From JAUXFS01 sp963772635 (GTDB taxonomy: Bacteria > Pseudomonadota > Alphaproteobacteria > Rhodospirillales > Defluviicoccaceae): 64,000 nt of DNA. The notes under the pieces were generated by a model. That model was given only the letters and a program-made list of their open reading frames with translations, searched no databases and was not told the DNA's origin. Shown here piece after piece: positions 8,245 to 16,643 of this stretch (positions are counted from its first letter, which is position 1; every line of letters starts with the position of its first letter). Position numbers and translations under genes: made by a program. Location: the NCBI GenBank assembly GCA_963772635.1, contig CAVYYK010000016.1, positions 62,001-126,000 of the forward strand. Direction: 5' to 3'.

Positions 8245-8430
8245 TCACACGACCACCCCGTCGCGGGCGATTTCGTCGTGGATCGGTAGGATCCGGTACG
8301 GACCCTGCCGCCATTCGCGCAAGGCCTCGCGGATGACCTCGCTCGACGAAGCGTAATCGCCGCTCGCCACCGCTTCGTTCAACAAGCGCGCGTGCGCGTC
8401 GGTCAACGAGACGCTGATTCTTGCGGCCAT
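8245..8430 (-). CDS. ParD-like ribbon-helix-helix antitoxin, orphan and short
   Basis: Sixty-one residues starting MAARISVSLTDAHARLLNEA and continuing SGDYASSSEVIREALREW, the ribbon-helix-helix opening of ParD antitoxins. After REWR the sequence diverges from the family (QGPYRILPIHDEI) and stops early, so the toxin-binding tail is missing or frameshifted. No ParE-like toxin follows downstream. It may retain DNA binding without antitoxin function. Context is a worn region between a broken DUF488 gene and a gene fragment. Confidence 0.65.
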   Translation of the reverse strand: MAARISVSLTDAHARLLNEAVASGDYASSSEVIREALREWRQGPYRILPIHDEIARDGVVV

Positions 8431-8553
8431 GCCGTCCTCCGTTTGGTCCTTTCGGAGTTGGAAAAATTCGCACTTCCGACAAGGGCCTCCTTGACGACAT
8501 TAGCCCTGGAAGGCTCGGTGATGGTCATCGCCGTGATCGTCATCGCCGTGAGA

Positions 8554-8619
8554 CCGCCGAAGCTGTGGAACGCCAGCGGCACCGGGATCGCCACGTTGAC
8601 GCCGACCATCCCGGCCGCG
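8554..8619 (-). repeat. Relic copy of an mmsA segment
   Basis: These 66 bp match 11034-11099 inside mmsA at 65 of 66 positions, in the same orientation. On the minus strand they encode GMVGVNVAIPVPLAFHSFGG-like sequence, a conserved C-terminal block of the dehydrogenase. Nothing else of mmsA is present here, so it is a partial duplication or recombination scar about 2.5 kb from the intact source. Confidence 0.8.
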
Positions 8620-8650
8620 AGCCAACTTGGACCAAAATCGCACCGCATAG

Positions 8651-8664
8651 GTGAACTGGTTCAC
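8651..8664. promoter_or_regulatory. Short palindrome GTGAAC-TG-GTTCAC
   Basis: A perfect 6-bp inverted repeat with a 2-bp spacer, about 150 bp upstream of the bromoperoxidase ATG. The size and spacing suit a dimeric repressor or activator site, but no regulator is adjacent and one short palindrome can occur by chance. Confidence 0.25.
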
Positions 8665-8816
8665 AGTTCCGCGCGGCGCCGAGGGGTATCGTCGTTGATC
8701 GTGAGTGGCCGAACCAACGTCGCCCCCGGGCACCAATACGCTCGGTGAGGCGGCTGCCGGCCACCAACGGCCGCGAGGAGGGGGGCTTTTTCACCCGCAT
8801 ACGGGGAGTATGACCC

Positions 8817-10793
8817 ATGAGGAAAACAGACGCTCGTCAGGTCCGCCGTCTGGCGGCCGACATCGCCCACGACCGGCCCCATCCCGCCCACATCACCAAC
8901 GGAGAGGAAAGCGCCTATCGCAAGGCCAGGTCCTGCATGAGCTTTACCAAGGGCCTGCCGCACCGGCAGTCGGACGGCCTGGTCAGCGACGTGGACGATC
9001 CGTTGCGCCTGCGTGCCGCCATCAACGCGGGCTTCACCCTGGAATTCGATCTCAACGTCCCCCTCGGGGCCGCGTGGCAGTTCCACGGTGGCGCCGGGAC
9101 CGATCGAGCCAACCTGGACGCCCTCCCCGCCGACGAACAGATCCGCCGATGGGAGGCGCCGACCGCGGGGTTCGTCTTCGCGTTGCAGGGGCCGGACCCC
9201 CAGGCGGTGACCATGCCGCCTGCGCCGACCCTCGCCGTTTCCGGCAATCACGGCGTCGAGCCCGACCCGGAGCTGGTCGCCGAGATGGCGGAAATCTATT
9301 GGCTCGCCCTCCTGCGCGATCAACCGTTCCGTGACTTCGACAACTTCTCCGAGCCCGGCACGCCGGCTCTCCTCGACGAGGCCGTCGGCTATCTCTCCGC
9401 TCTGCCGTTCTACGCCACGGCGGTCGGCAAGCATCCGCGGCGGCGGCGGCTCGATGACGGCGAGGCGGTCAGCCCGCAGACGATCTTTCGCGGTCACACG
9501 CCCGGAGACCGCAAGGGGCCCTATCTCAGCCAGTTCCTGCTCATGGGCAGCCGGCACATCGGCGGGGTGCAGGCGGAGGAGGAGGGCAATCTCCAGTATG
9601 GCTCCCTTCGTGCCGACATGCGCGTGCGGGTGGCGACGCCGGTCAAGGACTATATGACCCACTGGAACGAGTGGCTCGACGTCCAGAACGGTGCCAGCGT
9701 CGGCGATGTCCAGACCTACGTGGAGGAGCCCGCCGGGCGGTTCCGCTTCATCGCGGCGCCGCGTGACCTCGCCACCTACGTCCATTTCGATGCGCTCTAC
9801 GAGGCCTATCTCAACGCCTGCATCTGGCTGCTCAACGTCAAGGCGCCCTTCGATCCGAACTTCTCGGACATCCTCGGCCGCACGCGCCACACCCAAGGCT
9901 TCGCCCTTTTCGGCGGGCCCCACATCCTGTCGCTGTTGACCGAGGTGGCGACGCGCGGTCTCAAAGCCGTGCGCTTCCAGAAGTTCAACATGCACCTTCG
10001 GCTACGGCCCGAGGCCCTTGCCGGGCTGGTGGCCGCGCACCACGGCGGCCTCCTGTCCGGGTTGTCGGAGCCGGCGCGGACACGCATCGAGCATTTCCAC
10101 GACGCCCTCAACACGGAGGTCGCCAACGTCGTCCTCCTCGATCGCATCCGCGACCACAACCAAGCGCAGAACACGGCCGTGATCGATACTGCTACCGGTG
10201 ATCAGCGCCACAGCCCGTATCTCTTGACCCAGACCGGTATCGCGGCGGCGGAAGACCTGCCCCTGCTGCCGATGGCGTTCCCCGAGGGTTCGCCGATGCA
10301 CCCGTCCTACGGGGCCGGCCATGCCACGGTCGCGGGCGCGTGCGTCACCATCCTCAAGGCCTTCTTCGACGAGGACGCCTGTCTCGCCAGGCGGACCGGG
10401 TCGGGCGAGGTCCAGGCCGTCTCCGCCGAGGAGATCGGCGACGGCAGCTGGGACAAGGTGGTGTTCGTGCCCACCTCCGACGGTAGCGCCCTCCAGGATC
10501 TCGCCGCCAACTTCGACCAAGTGGACTATCTCCGGGTCGGCGACGAGCTCGGCAAGCTGGCGGCCAACATCTCGATCGGCCGCAACATGGCGGGGGTTCA
10601 CTACTACAGCGACTACATCGACAGCCTGCGCATGGGCGAGGAGATCGCCATCGGTATCCTGCAGGAGCAGTCGGTGCTCTATCCGAAGGATCAGTTCCGC
10701 GTCTCGCTGACCACGTTCGACGGCCAGAAGTGTGTCATCGCCGACGGTGCGGTGCAGCCGATCAACGGCTCCGCCCACGACGTTGCCGCGTAA
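8817..10793 (+). CDS. Vanadium-dependent bromoperoxidase-type haloperoxidase
   Basis: This 658-residue protein has the vanadate pocket of algal/cyanobacterial bromoperoxidases: K389 and R397 (KFNMHLRLRPEA), the G501-H502 pair (HPSYGAGHATVAG), R589 and the vanadate ligand H595 (GRNMAGVHYYSDY). The spacings equal those of the Corallina enzyme (K-x7-R; R-x5-H). H495, seven residues before H502, is the His that distinguishes bromo- from chloroperoxidases. One odd point: the residue equivalent to the conserved Ser before Gly-His is A500. The family oxidises bromide or iodide with hydrogen peroxide to make hypohalous acid. No Sec or Tat signal is evident. The start has GGGGAG upstream, and a strong terminator follows at 10832, so it is a single-gene unit. 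Confidence 0.9.
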   Translation: MRKTDARQVRRLAADIAHDRPHPAHITNGEESAYRKARSCMSFTKGLPHRQSDGLVSDVDDPLRLRAAINAGFTLEFDLNVPLGAAWQFHGGAGTDRANLDALPADEQIRRWEAPTAGFVFALQGPDPQAVTMPPAPTLAVSGNHGVEPDPELVAEMAEIYWLALLRDQPFRDFDNFSEPGTPALLDEAVGYLSALPFYATAVGKHPRRRRLDDGEAVSPQTIFRGHTPGDRKGPYLSQFLLMGSRHIGGVQAEEEGNLQYGSLRADMRVRVATPVKDYMTHWNEWLDVQNGASVGDVQTYVEEPAGRFRFIAAPRDLATYVHFDALYEAYLNACIWLLNVKAPFDPNFSDILGRTRHTQGFALFGGPHILSLLTEVATRGLKAVRFQKFNMHLRLRPEALAGLVAAHHGGLLSGLSEPARTRIEHFHDALNTEVANVVLLDRIRDHNQAQNTAVIDTATGDQRHSPYLLTQTGIAAAEDLPLLPMAFPEGSPMHPSYGAGHATVAGACVTILKAFFDEDACLARRTGSGEVQAVSAEEIGDGSWDKVVFVPTSDGSALQDLAANFDQVDYLRVGDELGKLAANISIGRNMAGVHYYSDYIDSLRMGEEIAIGILQEQSVLYPKDQFRVSLTTFDGQKCVIADGAVQPINGSAHDVAA

Positions 10794-10831
10794 GGGATAC
10801 GGATCGTTCCGAATTCAGGTCCGAAGGAGGG

Positions 10832-10867
10832 GGCCCGCGCCACCGAGGCGCGGGCCTCGCTTTTTTT
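10832..10867 (+). terminator. Rho-independent terminator
   Basis: A 10-bp GC stem (GGCCCGCGCC pairing GGCGCGGGCC, loop ACCGA) is followed by CTCGC and seven Ts. It lies 40 bp after the bromoperoxidase stop and 25 bp before the convergent mmsA stop; for leftward transcription there is no matching T-run, so it serves mainly the bromoperoxidase. Confidence 0.9.
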
Positions 10868-10891
10868 GAGGATGGTCCGGCGCCACGCTCC

Positions 10892-12389
10892 TCACCCCAT
10901 GGTCGGCATCGAGAACTGGGCGCCGGCGCGGATGCGCGACGGCCAGCGGGAGGTGACGGTCTTGAGGTGGGTGTAGAAGCGCACACCCTCGGGGCCGTGG
11001 ACGGCGAGGTCGCCGAAGCGGGACTGCTTCCAGCCGCCGAAGCTGTGGAACGCCAGCGGCACCGGGATCGCCACGTTGACCCCGACCATCCCGGCCTCGA
11101 CGCGGGAGACGAACTCGCGGGACGCATCGCCGTCGCAGGTGAAGATCGCCGCGCCATTGCCGAACGGATTGGCGTTGGTCAGGGCGACCGCTTCGTCGAA
11201 GCTCGCGGTGCGCACCACGCACAGCACCGGGCCGAAGATCTCGTCGCGGTAGACGCGCATCTCGGGCTTGACCCGGTCGAGCAGGCAGCCGCCGAGATAG
11301 AAGCCGTTCTCGTAGCCCTGCAGTTTGAGCCCGCGCCCGTCGACCACCAGCTCGGCGCCTTCGCGGACGCCGAGGTCGACGTAGCCGGCGACCCTGTCGC
11401 GGTGCTCGGCGGTGATCAACGGTCCCATTTCCGACTCGGGGTCGGTTCCGGGTCCGACCTTGAGGGCCCGCACCCTGGGCACCAGCCGGTCGATCAGCGC
11501 GTCGCCGGCGTCGGCGACGGTCACCGCCACCGACACCGCCATGCAGCGCTCGCCGGCGGAGCCGTACGCCGCGCCCATCAGCGCGTCGACCGCCTGGCCC
11601 ATGTCGGCGTCGGGCATCACGACCATGTGATTCTTGGCGCCGGCCAAGCGCCTGCACCCGTTTGCCGTGGGCGCAGCCGGTGGTATAGACGTGCTTCGCC
11701 ACCGGGGTCGAGCCGACGAAGCTCACCGCCTGCACCCGGGGATCGGTGAGCAGCGCGTCCACCGCCTCGCCGTCGCCGTTGACCACGTTGAACACGCCGG
11801 GCGGCAGGCCCGCGTCCTTGAGCAGGGCCGCGACCCGGAGCGAGCACGTCGGCACCTTCTCCGACGGCTTGAGCACGAAGGTGTTGCCGCAGGCGATGGC
11901 CACCGGCCACATCCACATCGGCACCATCGCCGGGAAATTGAAAGGCGTGATCCCGGCGCAGACGCCGATCGGCTGGCGCACAGACCAGCTGTCGATGCCG
12001 CGGCCGACGTTCTCGGAAAACTCGCCCTTGAGCAGGTGGGGAATGCCGCAGGCGAACTCGACCACCTCCATGCCACGGGTGACCTCGCCGCGGGCGTCGT
12101 CGAGGACCTTGCCGTGGTCGGTGATCACCAGGTCGACGAGCTCGTCGAAATGCTCCTCCATCAGCTGCTTGAAGCGGAACAGCACCCGTGCCCGGCTCAG
12201 CGGCGGCGTCGCCGCCCACGCCGGGAACGCCGCCGCGGCGGCGGCGATCGCCTCGCCGACCTCGGCCGCGGAGGCCAGCGGCACCCGCGCTCGCACTTCG
12301 CCGGTGGCCGGGTTGAACACGTCGCCGAAGCGGCCGCTGGCGCCGGCGGTGGCGACGCCGTTGATCACGTGGTGGAGGGGCTCGATCAT
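10892..12389 (-). CDS. mmsA: Methylmalonate-semialdehyde dehydrogenase (CoA-acylating), one frameshift
   Basis: An aldehyde dehydrogenase superfamily enzyme that converts (methyl)malonate semialdehyde to propionyl- or acetyl-CoA in valine and inositol catabolism. The N-terminal part has the NAD-binding and acyl-CoA type signatures GVCAGITPFNFPAMVPMWMW and VLKPSEKVP; the C-terminal part has the catalytic Cys in GSAGERCMAVSVAV and the family block GMVGVNVAIPVPLAFHSFGG. The two parts are in different frames. One extra C near 11641-11644 explains it: removing it restores RVQALGGAKNHMVVMPDADM and a 498-residue protein, normal length. A second internal duplicate of its 3' portion lies at 8554-8619. 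The gene converges on the bromoperoxidase terminator and diverges from the cupin/GDPD pair. Confidence 0.9.
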
Positions 12390-12562
12390 CGTCTTGGTTC
12401 CCGTTTCCCGCCGAAGGCGCGGTTGGCGCCTCGATTGTTTGGTTCTGTTTTCATTGAGATAGAGTTTTCGACCCTGAGGGACGGGTCGTCAAGGCCGGCG
12501 GCTCTCTTGCACCGGTCTTTGCATGAGGGCATTCTCGGGTGTTCGAACAAGAGGACGACGCG

Positions 12563-12868
12563 ATGACCGCCCCTGTTGTCAAAGGCAAGTTCTCCCATCC
12601 GGTCGACCGCGCGGAGGTCGCCGCCGACTGGCGGGCGCGGGGGTATTCGTGCGAGCTGTTCGTCGACCCGCCGGGGCGGGAATGGAACGACTTCGTCCAC
12701 GGCACCAACGAGCTGGTCACCGTCGCCGAGGGGCGGCTGGAGATGACGGTCGGCGAGGCGCGGCTGATCGCCGAGCCCGGCGACGAGGTGTTCATCCCGC
12801 GGGGTGCCCGGCATTCGGTGAAGAACGTCCACACCGCCACCACCCGGTGGCTCTACGGCTACGACTGA
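12563..12868 (+). CDS. Cupin-domain protein
   Basis: A 101-residue single cupin barrel. Motif 1 is weak (GTNELVTVAEGRLEMTV) and motif 2 is GDEVFIPRGARHSVKNV, with the His that usually binds metal. Many such small cupins are sugar or keto-acid isomerases, or sensors. The ATG at 12563 has GAGGA 9 bp upstream; a GTG at 12539 in frame is less likely. The stop is 3 bp before the next ATG, so it forms an operon with the glycerophosphodiesterase. Substrate unknown. Confidence 0.75.
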   Translation: MTAPVVKGKFSHPVDRAEVAADWRARGYSCELFVDPPGREWNDFVHGTNELVTVAEGRLEMTVGEARLIAEPGDEVFIPRGARHSVKNVHTATTRWLYGYD

Positions 12869-12871
12869 TCG

Positions 12872-13597
12872 ATGACGGTGCCGAGAATCATCGGCCACCG
12901 CGGGGCCGCCGGGCACGCGCCCGAGAATACCCTGGCGTCCTTCCGCAAGGCGGCGGCGTTGGGCGCCCGCTGGGTGGAATTCGACACCAAGCTCAGCCGC
13001 GACGGCCATGTCGTCGTCTTTCACGACGAGGAACTCGATCGAACGACCAACGGCAGCGGCCGGCTGGCGGACAAGGATCTCGCGGAACTGAAGATGCTCG
13101 ACGCGGGCGGTTGGTTTTCGGAGTCGTTCCGCGGCGAGCGCATTCCGACCCTCGACGAGACGATGGCGGTGCTGGGCGAGCTGGGAATGGGCGCCAACGT
13201 CGAGATCAAGCCCTGTCCCGGCCGCGAGGTCGAAACGGCCGAGGCCGTCGTTCGGACGCTGAAGGCGGGGTGGCCCGCGACCGTTCCGGTTCCGGTCATC
13301 TCCAGCTTCAAGCCGGCGTCGATGGCGGTGGCGACGAGGCTGGCGCCCGAGTATCCCGGTGCCCTGCTGGTGGGTGAAATCCCCGTCGACTGGCGCCGCC
13401 GGCTCGATGATCTGGGGTGCACGGGACTGCATTGCGACGCCGAACACCTGACCCGGGAGCAGGCGGGGGAGGTGCTCGACGCCGGCTACGCGTTGCGCTG
13501 TTACACGATCAAGGAGACGGCGGTGGCGCGGAGGCTGTTCGCGTGGGGCGTCGAGGCCGTGTTCACCGCCTATCCGGACCGAATTTCGGTGGATTAA
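12872..13597 (+). CDS. Glycerophosphodiester phosphodiesterase family protein (UgpQ-like)
   Basis: A 241-residue TIM-barrel GDPD. The catalytic and metal-binding set is present: IIGHRGAAGHAPENT near the N-terminus (general acid/base His-Arg and Glu-Asn), VEFDTKLSRDGHVVVFHDEE (metal Glu/Asp and second catalytic His) and VEIKPCPG (metal Glu). It hydrolyses glycerophosphodiesters such as glycerophosphocholine to glycerol-3-phosphate and an alcohol. No signal peptide, so cytoplasmic like UgpQ. It follows the cupin gene by 3 bp and has complete motifs. Confidence 0.9.
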   Translation: MTVPRIIGHRGAAGHAPENTLASFRKAAALGARWVEFDTKLSRDGHVVVFHDEELDRTTNGSGRLADKDLAELKMLDAGGWFSESFRGERIPTLDETMAVLGELGMGANVEIKPCPGREVETAEAVVRTLKAGWPATVPVPVISSFKPASMAVATRLAPEYPGALLVGEIPVDWRRRLDDLGCTGLHCDAEHLTREQAGEVLDAGYALRCYTIKETAVARRLFAWGVEAVFTAYPDRISVD

Positions 13598-13673
13598 CAT
13601 CCTGTCGCGATGGGCGATTCTTGTGGATCTTTCGCAAGTGCGATAGGGTTCGCGTTGATCCGAGGATCGCGAA

Positions 13674-14315
13674 TTGGGAGTGCGCCGGTTGCTCAGACGA
13701 ATCGTCGCCAGGGGTATCGCACGGTGGCGATTGCCGACGGCAATGGTGTTGGCCGGTTGGGCGCTCCAGGGCTGCGGCACGCCGCCGCTACCCGAAACCG
13801 GGATCGACGACCCGACGCCGGCGAGGTTCGCCTACTGCCGCGACAATACCTGCGAGACGATCAAGGAGCTGTCGTTCGATCCCCAGGAATGGGCGGCGAT
13901 CACCGAGCCGCTCAGCCAACCGGCGGCCGACCCCGCGACCGAGCGGGTGCAGATCGCCGAGACCGTCGCCGTCTTCGAGCAGCGGGCCGGCGTCAAGGCG
14001 GGCACCACCACCGACATCGGCGGTACCATCAAGGGGTTTTTCCATCCCGGCCAGCTCGACTGCATCGACGAAACCTCCAACACCAAGACGTTGCTGGGGA
14101 TGCTGGAACGGGACGGCCTGCTCCGCTGGCACCGGCGCGGCGCCCACGCCACCCGACTGGTGATCCTGAGCGACGGGCTGCCGCACTTCACCGCCACCAT
14201 CGTCGAGAACGACAGCGGCCAGATCTACGCCGTCGACTCGTGGTTCCGCGACAACGGCAGTCCCGCCGACGTGGTCCCGCTCGAGGTCTGGCAGGACGGC
14301 TGGAACCCGGAGTGA
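13674..14315 (+). CDS. Putative lipoprotein, unknown
   Basis: A 213-residue protein with a basic N-terminus (RRLLRRIVARGIARWR), a hydrophobic stretch and a lipobox (LQGCG), suggesting export and lipid attachment. The mature part holds LDCIDETSNT, PHFTATIVEND and YAVDSWFRDNG; the ordered Cys-His-Asp suggests a papain/transglutaminase-like fold, but this is inference. The start may be TTG at 13674 (GAGGA 8 bp upstream) or the GTG at 13680. It stands alone between the GDPD gene and a convergent DUF427 gene. Confidence 0.7.
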   Translation: MGVRRLLRRIVARGIARWRLPTAMVLAGWALQGCGTPPLPETGIDDPTPARFAYCRDNTCETIKELSFDPQEWAAITEPLSQPAADPATERVQIAETVAVFEQRAGVKAGTTTDIGGTIKGFFHPGQLDCIDETSNTKTLLGMLERDGLLRWHRRGAHATRLVILSDGLPHFTATIVENDSGQIYAVDSWFRDNGSPADVVPLEVWQDGWNPE

Positions 14316-14337
14316 TTGCGGCCGGCCGCGGGCGCGC

Positions 14338-14622
14338 TCACGCGTCGACCTCGACGCCGTTCCAGAACGCCACGTGGTCCTTGATCTGGGCGGCGGCATC
14401 CTTGGGTTCAGGGTAGGACCAGGCGGCCGCCGGATTCGTTTCGCCGCCGACGACCACGTCGTAATAGCGGGCGGTCCCCTTCCAGCCGCAGACGGTGGTT
14501 CGCTCGCAGGGCTGGAGATACTCCCGCCTGATCAACTCGGGCGGGAAATAGACGTTGCCCTCCACCTTTTCGAAAGTGTCCGACCGGGCGATCACCTCGC
14601 CGTTCCACATCGCTTGTGCCAT
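14338..14622 (-). CDS. DUF427 family protein
   Basis: Ninety-four residues: MAQAMWNGEVIARSDTFEKV, YFPPELIRREYLQPCERTT, CGWKGTARYYDVVVGG and the closing WPEPKDAA-type segment are typical of DUF427, a small beta-rich family of unknown biochemical function, common in bacteria. Length is normal. The ATG at 14622 has GAGGAGG upstream. A longer frame that fuses it to the neighbouring dioxygenase strand is an artefact. Confidence 0.88.
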   Translation of the reverse strand: MAQAMWNGEVIARSDTFEKVEGNVYFPPELIRREYLQPCERTTVCGWKGTARYYDVVVGGETNPAAAWSYPEPKDAAAQIKDHVAFWNGVEVDA

Positions 14623-14678
14623 GCCTTGCCTCCTCGAATTGTGTTTCGGATATGGTGGCTTGGGGGCGCGCCGTCTAC

Positions 14679-15554
14679 TCAGTCGTCGACGTAGTGGGGC
14701 TCCGGTTTCGCGTAGAGATCCTCGAAGTGGACCAGTACCGGAGCACCCAGGGGAACCGGTTTCCCGTCGCGGAACGTCCACTCGCCGCGATCGCAGTTCT
14801 CGGCCTTGACGTAGCCGTTGATGTAGAGGCGCCGGTCCAGGGCCGAGTTGTTGGGGCCGGAGCCGTGCACCATGTAAAGGTGCCACAGCGCGACATCGCC
14901 GGGATCCAGCTCCAGAGAGACGGCGTTGCCGGGGTCGAGGCCGATCCTTGTCAGGTCGCGCTCGCTCAGCGGCGTGTCCATGACCCGGCCCTCCGGAAGC
15001 GCAAGCTCGCCCAGGCGGTGGCTGCCCGGATAGACAACCATCGCCCCGTTCTCCCGGCGGTGCGGATCGACGGCAATCCCGGTCTGCACATAGGATGTCG
15101 CCGCGTGCCGGTAGGCGCTGCGCGGCCGGCGGAAGCGGATGTCCTGATGGAAACCGAACTCGACCGCCGCCGCGCCGGGCGGCTTCCAGTGCATCTGGTT
15201 GATGATTTGTTTGATATCGGCGCCGATCAACGGCCGCAGGATGTCCCACATCCGGGGGTCGCGGCGGACACGGTCGAGGACGTCGTCGACATAGCTCGGC
15301 CATTGCATGTACCGGACCACCTGACCCAGATTGGCATCCTTGGCGACGCGGTAGAATACATTGCCGTGGCGAAAGCTCTTCGAGTGCCGCATGCCCTGCG
15401 CATAGATGCGATCGAACGCTGCCGCCAATTGCTCGATCTCGTCCGGCGCGAAGACTCCCTTGACGATGGCGAAGCCCTGGGTCCGATAGTGCTCGAGCAT
15501 ATCGTCGGCCATCTGGCGAGCCCGCACGCGATCCGTTGTCAAGGAGGTGTTCAC
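14679..15554 (-). CDS. Phytanoyl-CoA dioxygenase (PhyH) family protein
   Basis: A 291-residue Fe(II)/2-oxoglutarate dioxygenase. The metal triad is visible as FHQD (His and Asp, around residue 160) and the distal His in HLYMVHGSGPN; an Arg after it (LDRRLYINGYVK) suits 2-oxoglutarate binding. Members hydroxylate fatty acyl chains, amino acids or secondary metabolites. It lies 57 bp upstream of the DUF427 gene on the same strand and may be co-transcribed with it. The substrate cannot be assigned. Start: ATG at 15554; no better candidate is seen. Confidence 0.88.
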   Translation of the reverse strand: MNTSLTTDRVRARQMADDMLEHYRTQGFAIVKGVFAPDEIEQLAAAFDRIYAQGMRHSKSFRHGNVFYRVAKDANLGQVVRYMQWPSYVDDVLDRVRRDPRMWDILRPLIGADIKQIINQMHWKPPGAAAVEFGFHQDIRFRRPRSAYRHAATSYVQTGIAVDPHRRENGAMVVYPGSHRLGELALPEGRVMDTPLSERDLTRIGLDPGNAVSLELDPGDVALWHLYMVHGSGPNNSALDRRLYINGYVKAENCDRGEWTFRDGKPVPLGAPVLVHFEDLYAKPEPHYVDD

Positions 15555-15789
15555 GGTTTCCGGGTCCTCGCGGAACTCGTCGTTGTTCTAGCCTGTCCGA
15601 TCATAGCGCGTTTTTCTTTCGCGTTAAACGGGAAATTCGCCGCCCGCTCGGTTGCCGCGCGTTTCTGGTGACCGGGCCGGTCGTTGGTATACCGCAGTGG
15701 GGAGATGCGTCTTGCCTCTCCCCGCATACGACGGCAAATAGAAGGGGCCGCGCATGCGGCATGTCGACGTGACGTCAAGGAGGACCATC

Positions 15790-16620
15790 GTGTCTCGGCG
15801 GTCGGAGCTGCTGGAAACGTTGCACGGGATCGGAGCCGGGGAAGACGCGGCCATCGATCTCGCCGACACCGCCCTCTTGTTGGCGGCGCTGGATCGCCCG
15901 GGGGTCGAGATCGAACCCTACCGCGAATATCTGGCGTCGTTGTCGGCGGAGACGGCGGCGGAAGCGACCGACACCCCCGGTGTCGCCATGCAGGTCTCCT
16001 TGTTGCGCAAAATCCTTGTTCAGCGGCACGGTTACGGAGGCGACAAGGAAACCTATGAAGACGTCCGCAACGCCAATCTGATCGATGTCATCGACCGGCG
16101 GAAGGGGCTGCCGGTCGCCCTCGGCATCCTCTACATCCACGCCGCCCGGGCATACGGCTCGGCTATCGTCGGGCTGAACTTCCCCTCCCACTTCCTGGTT
16201 CGGATCGAGGCCCGCGGGCAACGGGGGATCATCGATCCGTTCCACGACGGTAAGTTGATGATCGCGCAGGACCTGCGGGAGCGATTGAAGGAACTCAACG
16301 GCCCCGACGCCGAAATCGGGCCGGCCCATTACGCGGCGGTCGACGACCGCGACATCCTGGTGCGGCTTCAGAACAACATCAAGCTTCGCGCCGTCCGCGA
16401 CAATGATCTGCCGCGGGCGCTCGAAGTTCTGGAGACGATGACGTCAATAGCGCCACAGCGGACGGAATTGTGGTGGGAGACGGCGGTTCTCCATCACCGG
16501 CTCGGCAATGTGAAAACGGCGATCGCCATCCTCGAGGAGTTCCTGGCGGGCCCCGGCGGAGACGGCGAAATCGCCGTGATCGAGGACTTGCTGCGCCAGT
16601 TGCGGACCCGCTTGAACTGA
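15790..16620 (+). CDS. SirB1-like transglutaminase-fold/TPR protein
   Basis: A 276-residue member of the SirB1 family. The N-terminal half is the transglutaminase-like core (ANLIDVIDRRKGLPVALGIL, GLNFPSHFLVRI, IDPFHDGKL); the C-terminal part is a TPR-like helical region (RALEVLETMTSIAPQRTELW, LGNVKTAIAILEEFL). Such proteins are widespread with uncertain function. I start at GTG 15790, which has GGAGGA 8 bp upstream; the in-frame ATG at 15754 lacks a site. The Cys of a true transglutaminase is not evident, so catalysis is doubtful. Confidence 0.85.
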   Translation: MSRRSELLETLHGIGAGEDAAIDLADTALLLAALDRPGVEIEPYREYLASLSAETAAEATDTPGVAMQVSLLRKILVQRHGYGGDKETYEDVRNANLIDVIDRRKGLPVALGILYIHAARAYGSAIVGLNFPSHFLVRIEARGQRGIIDPFHDGKLMIAQDLRERLKELNGPDAEIGPAHYAAVDDRDILVRLQNNIKLRAVRDNDLPRALEVLETMTSIAPQRTELWWETAVLHHRLGNVKTAIAILEEFLAGPGGDGEIAVIEDLLRQLRTRLN

Positions 16621-16643
16621 AGTCCGGCTCTGATGGGCGGCTC

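Larger units (their letters stand above)
8431..8816. other. 386-bp non-genic stretch before the bromoperoxidase
   Basis: No intact gene. It contains a 15-bp tandem duplication (GTCATCGCCGTGA type, 8518-8550), a relic of mmsA (8554-8619) and a short palindrome (8651-8664), all listed separately or in findings. The promoter of the downstream bromoperoxidase gene is presumably here but no clear -35/-10 pair stands out. Confidence 0.4.
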
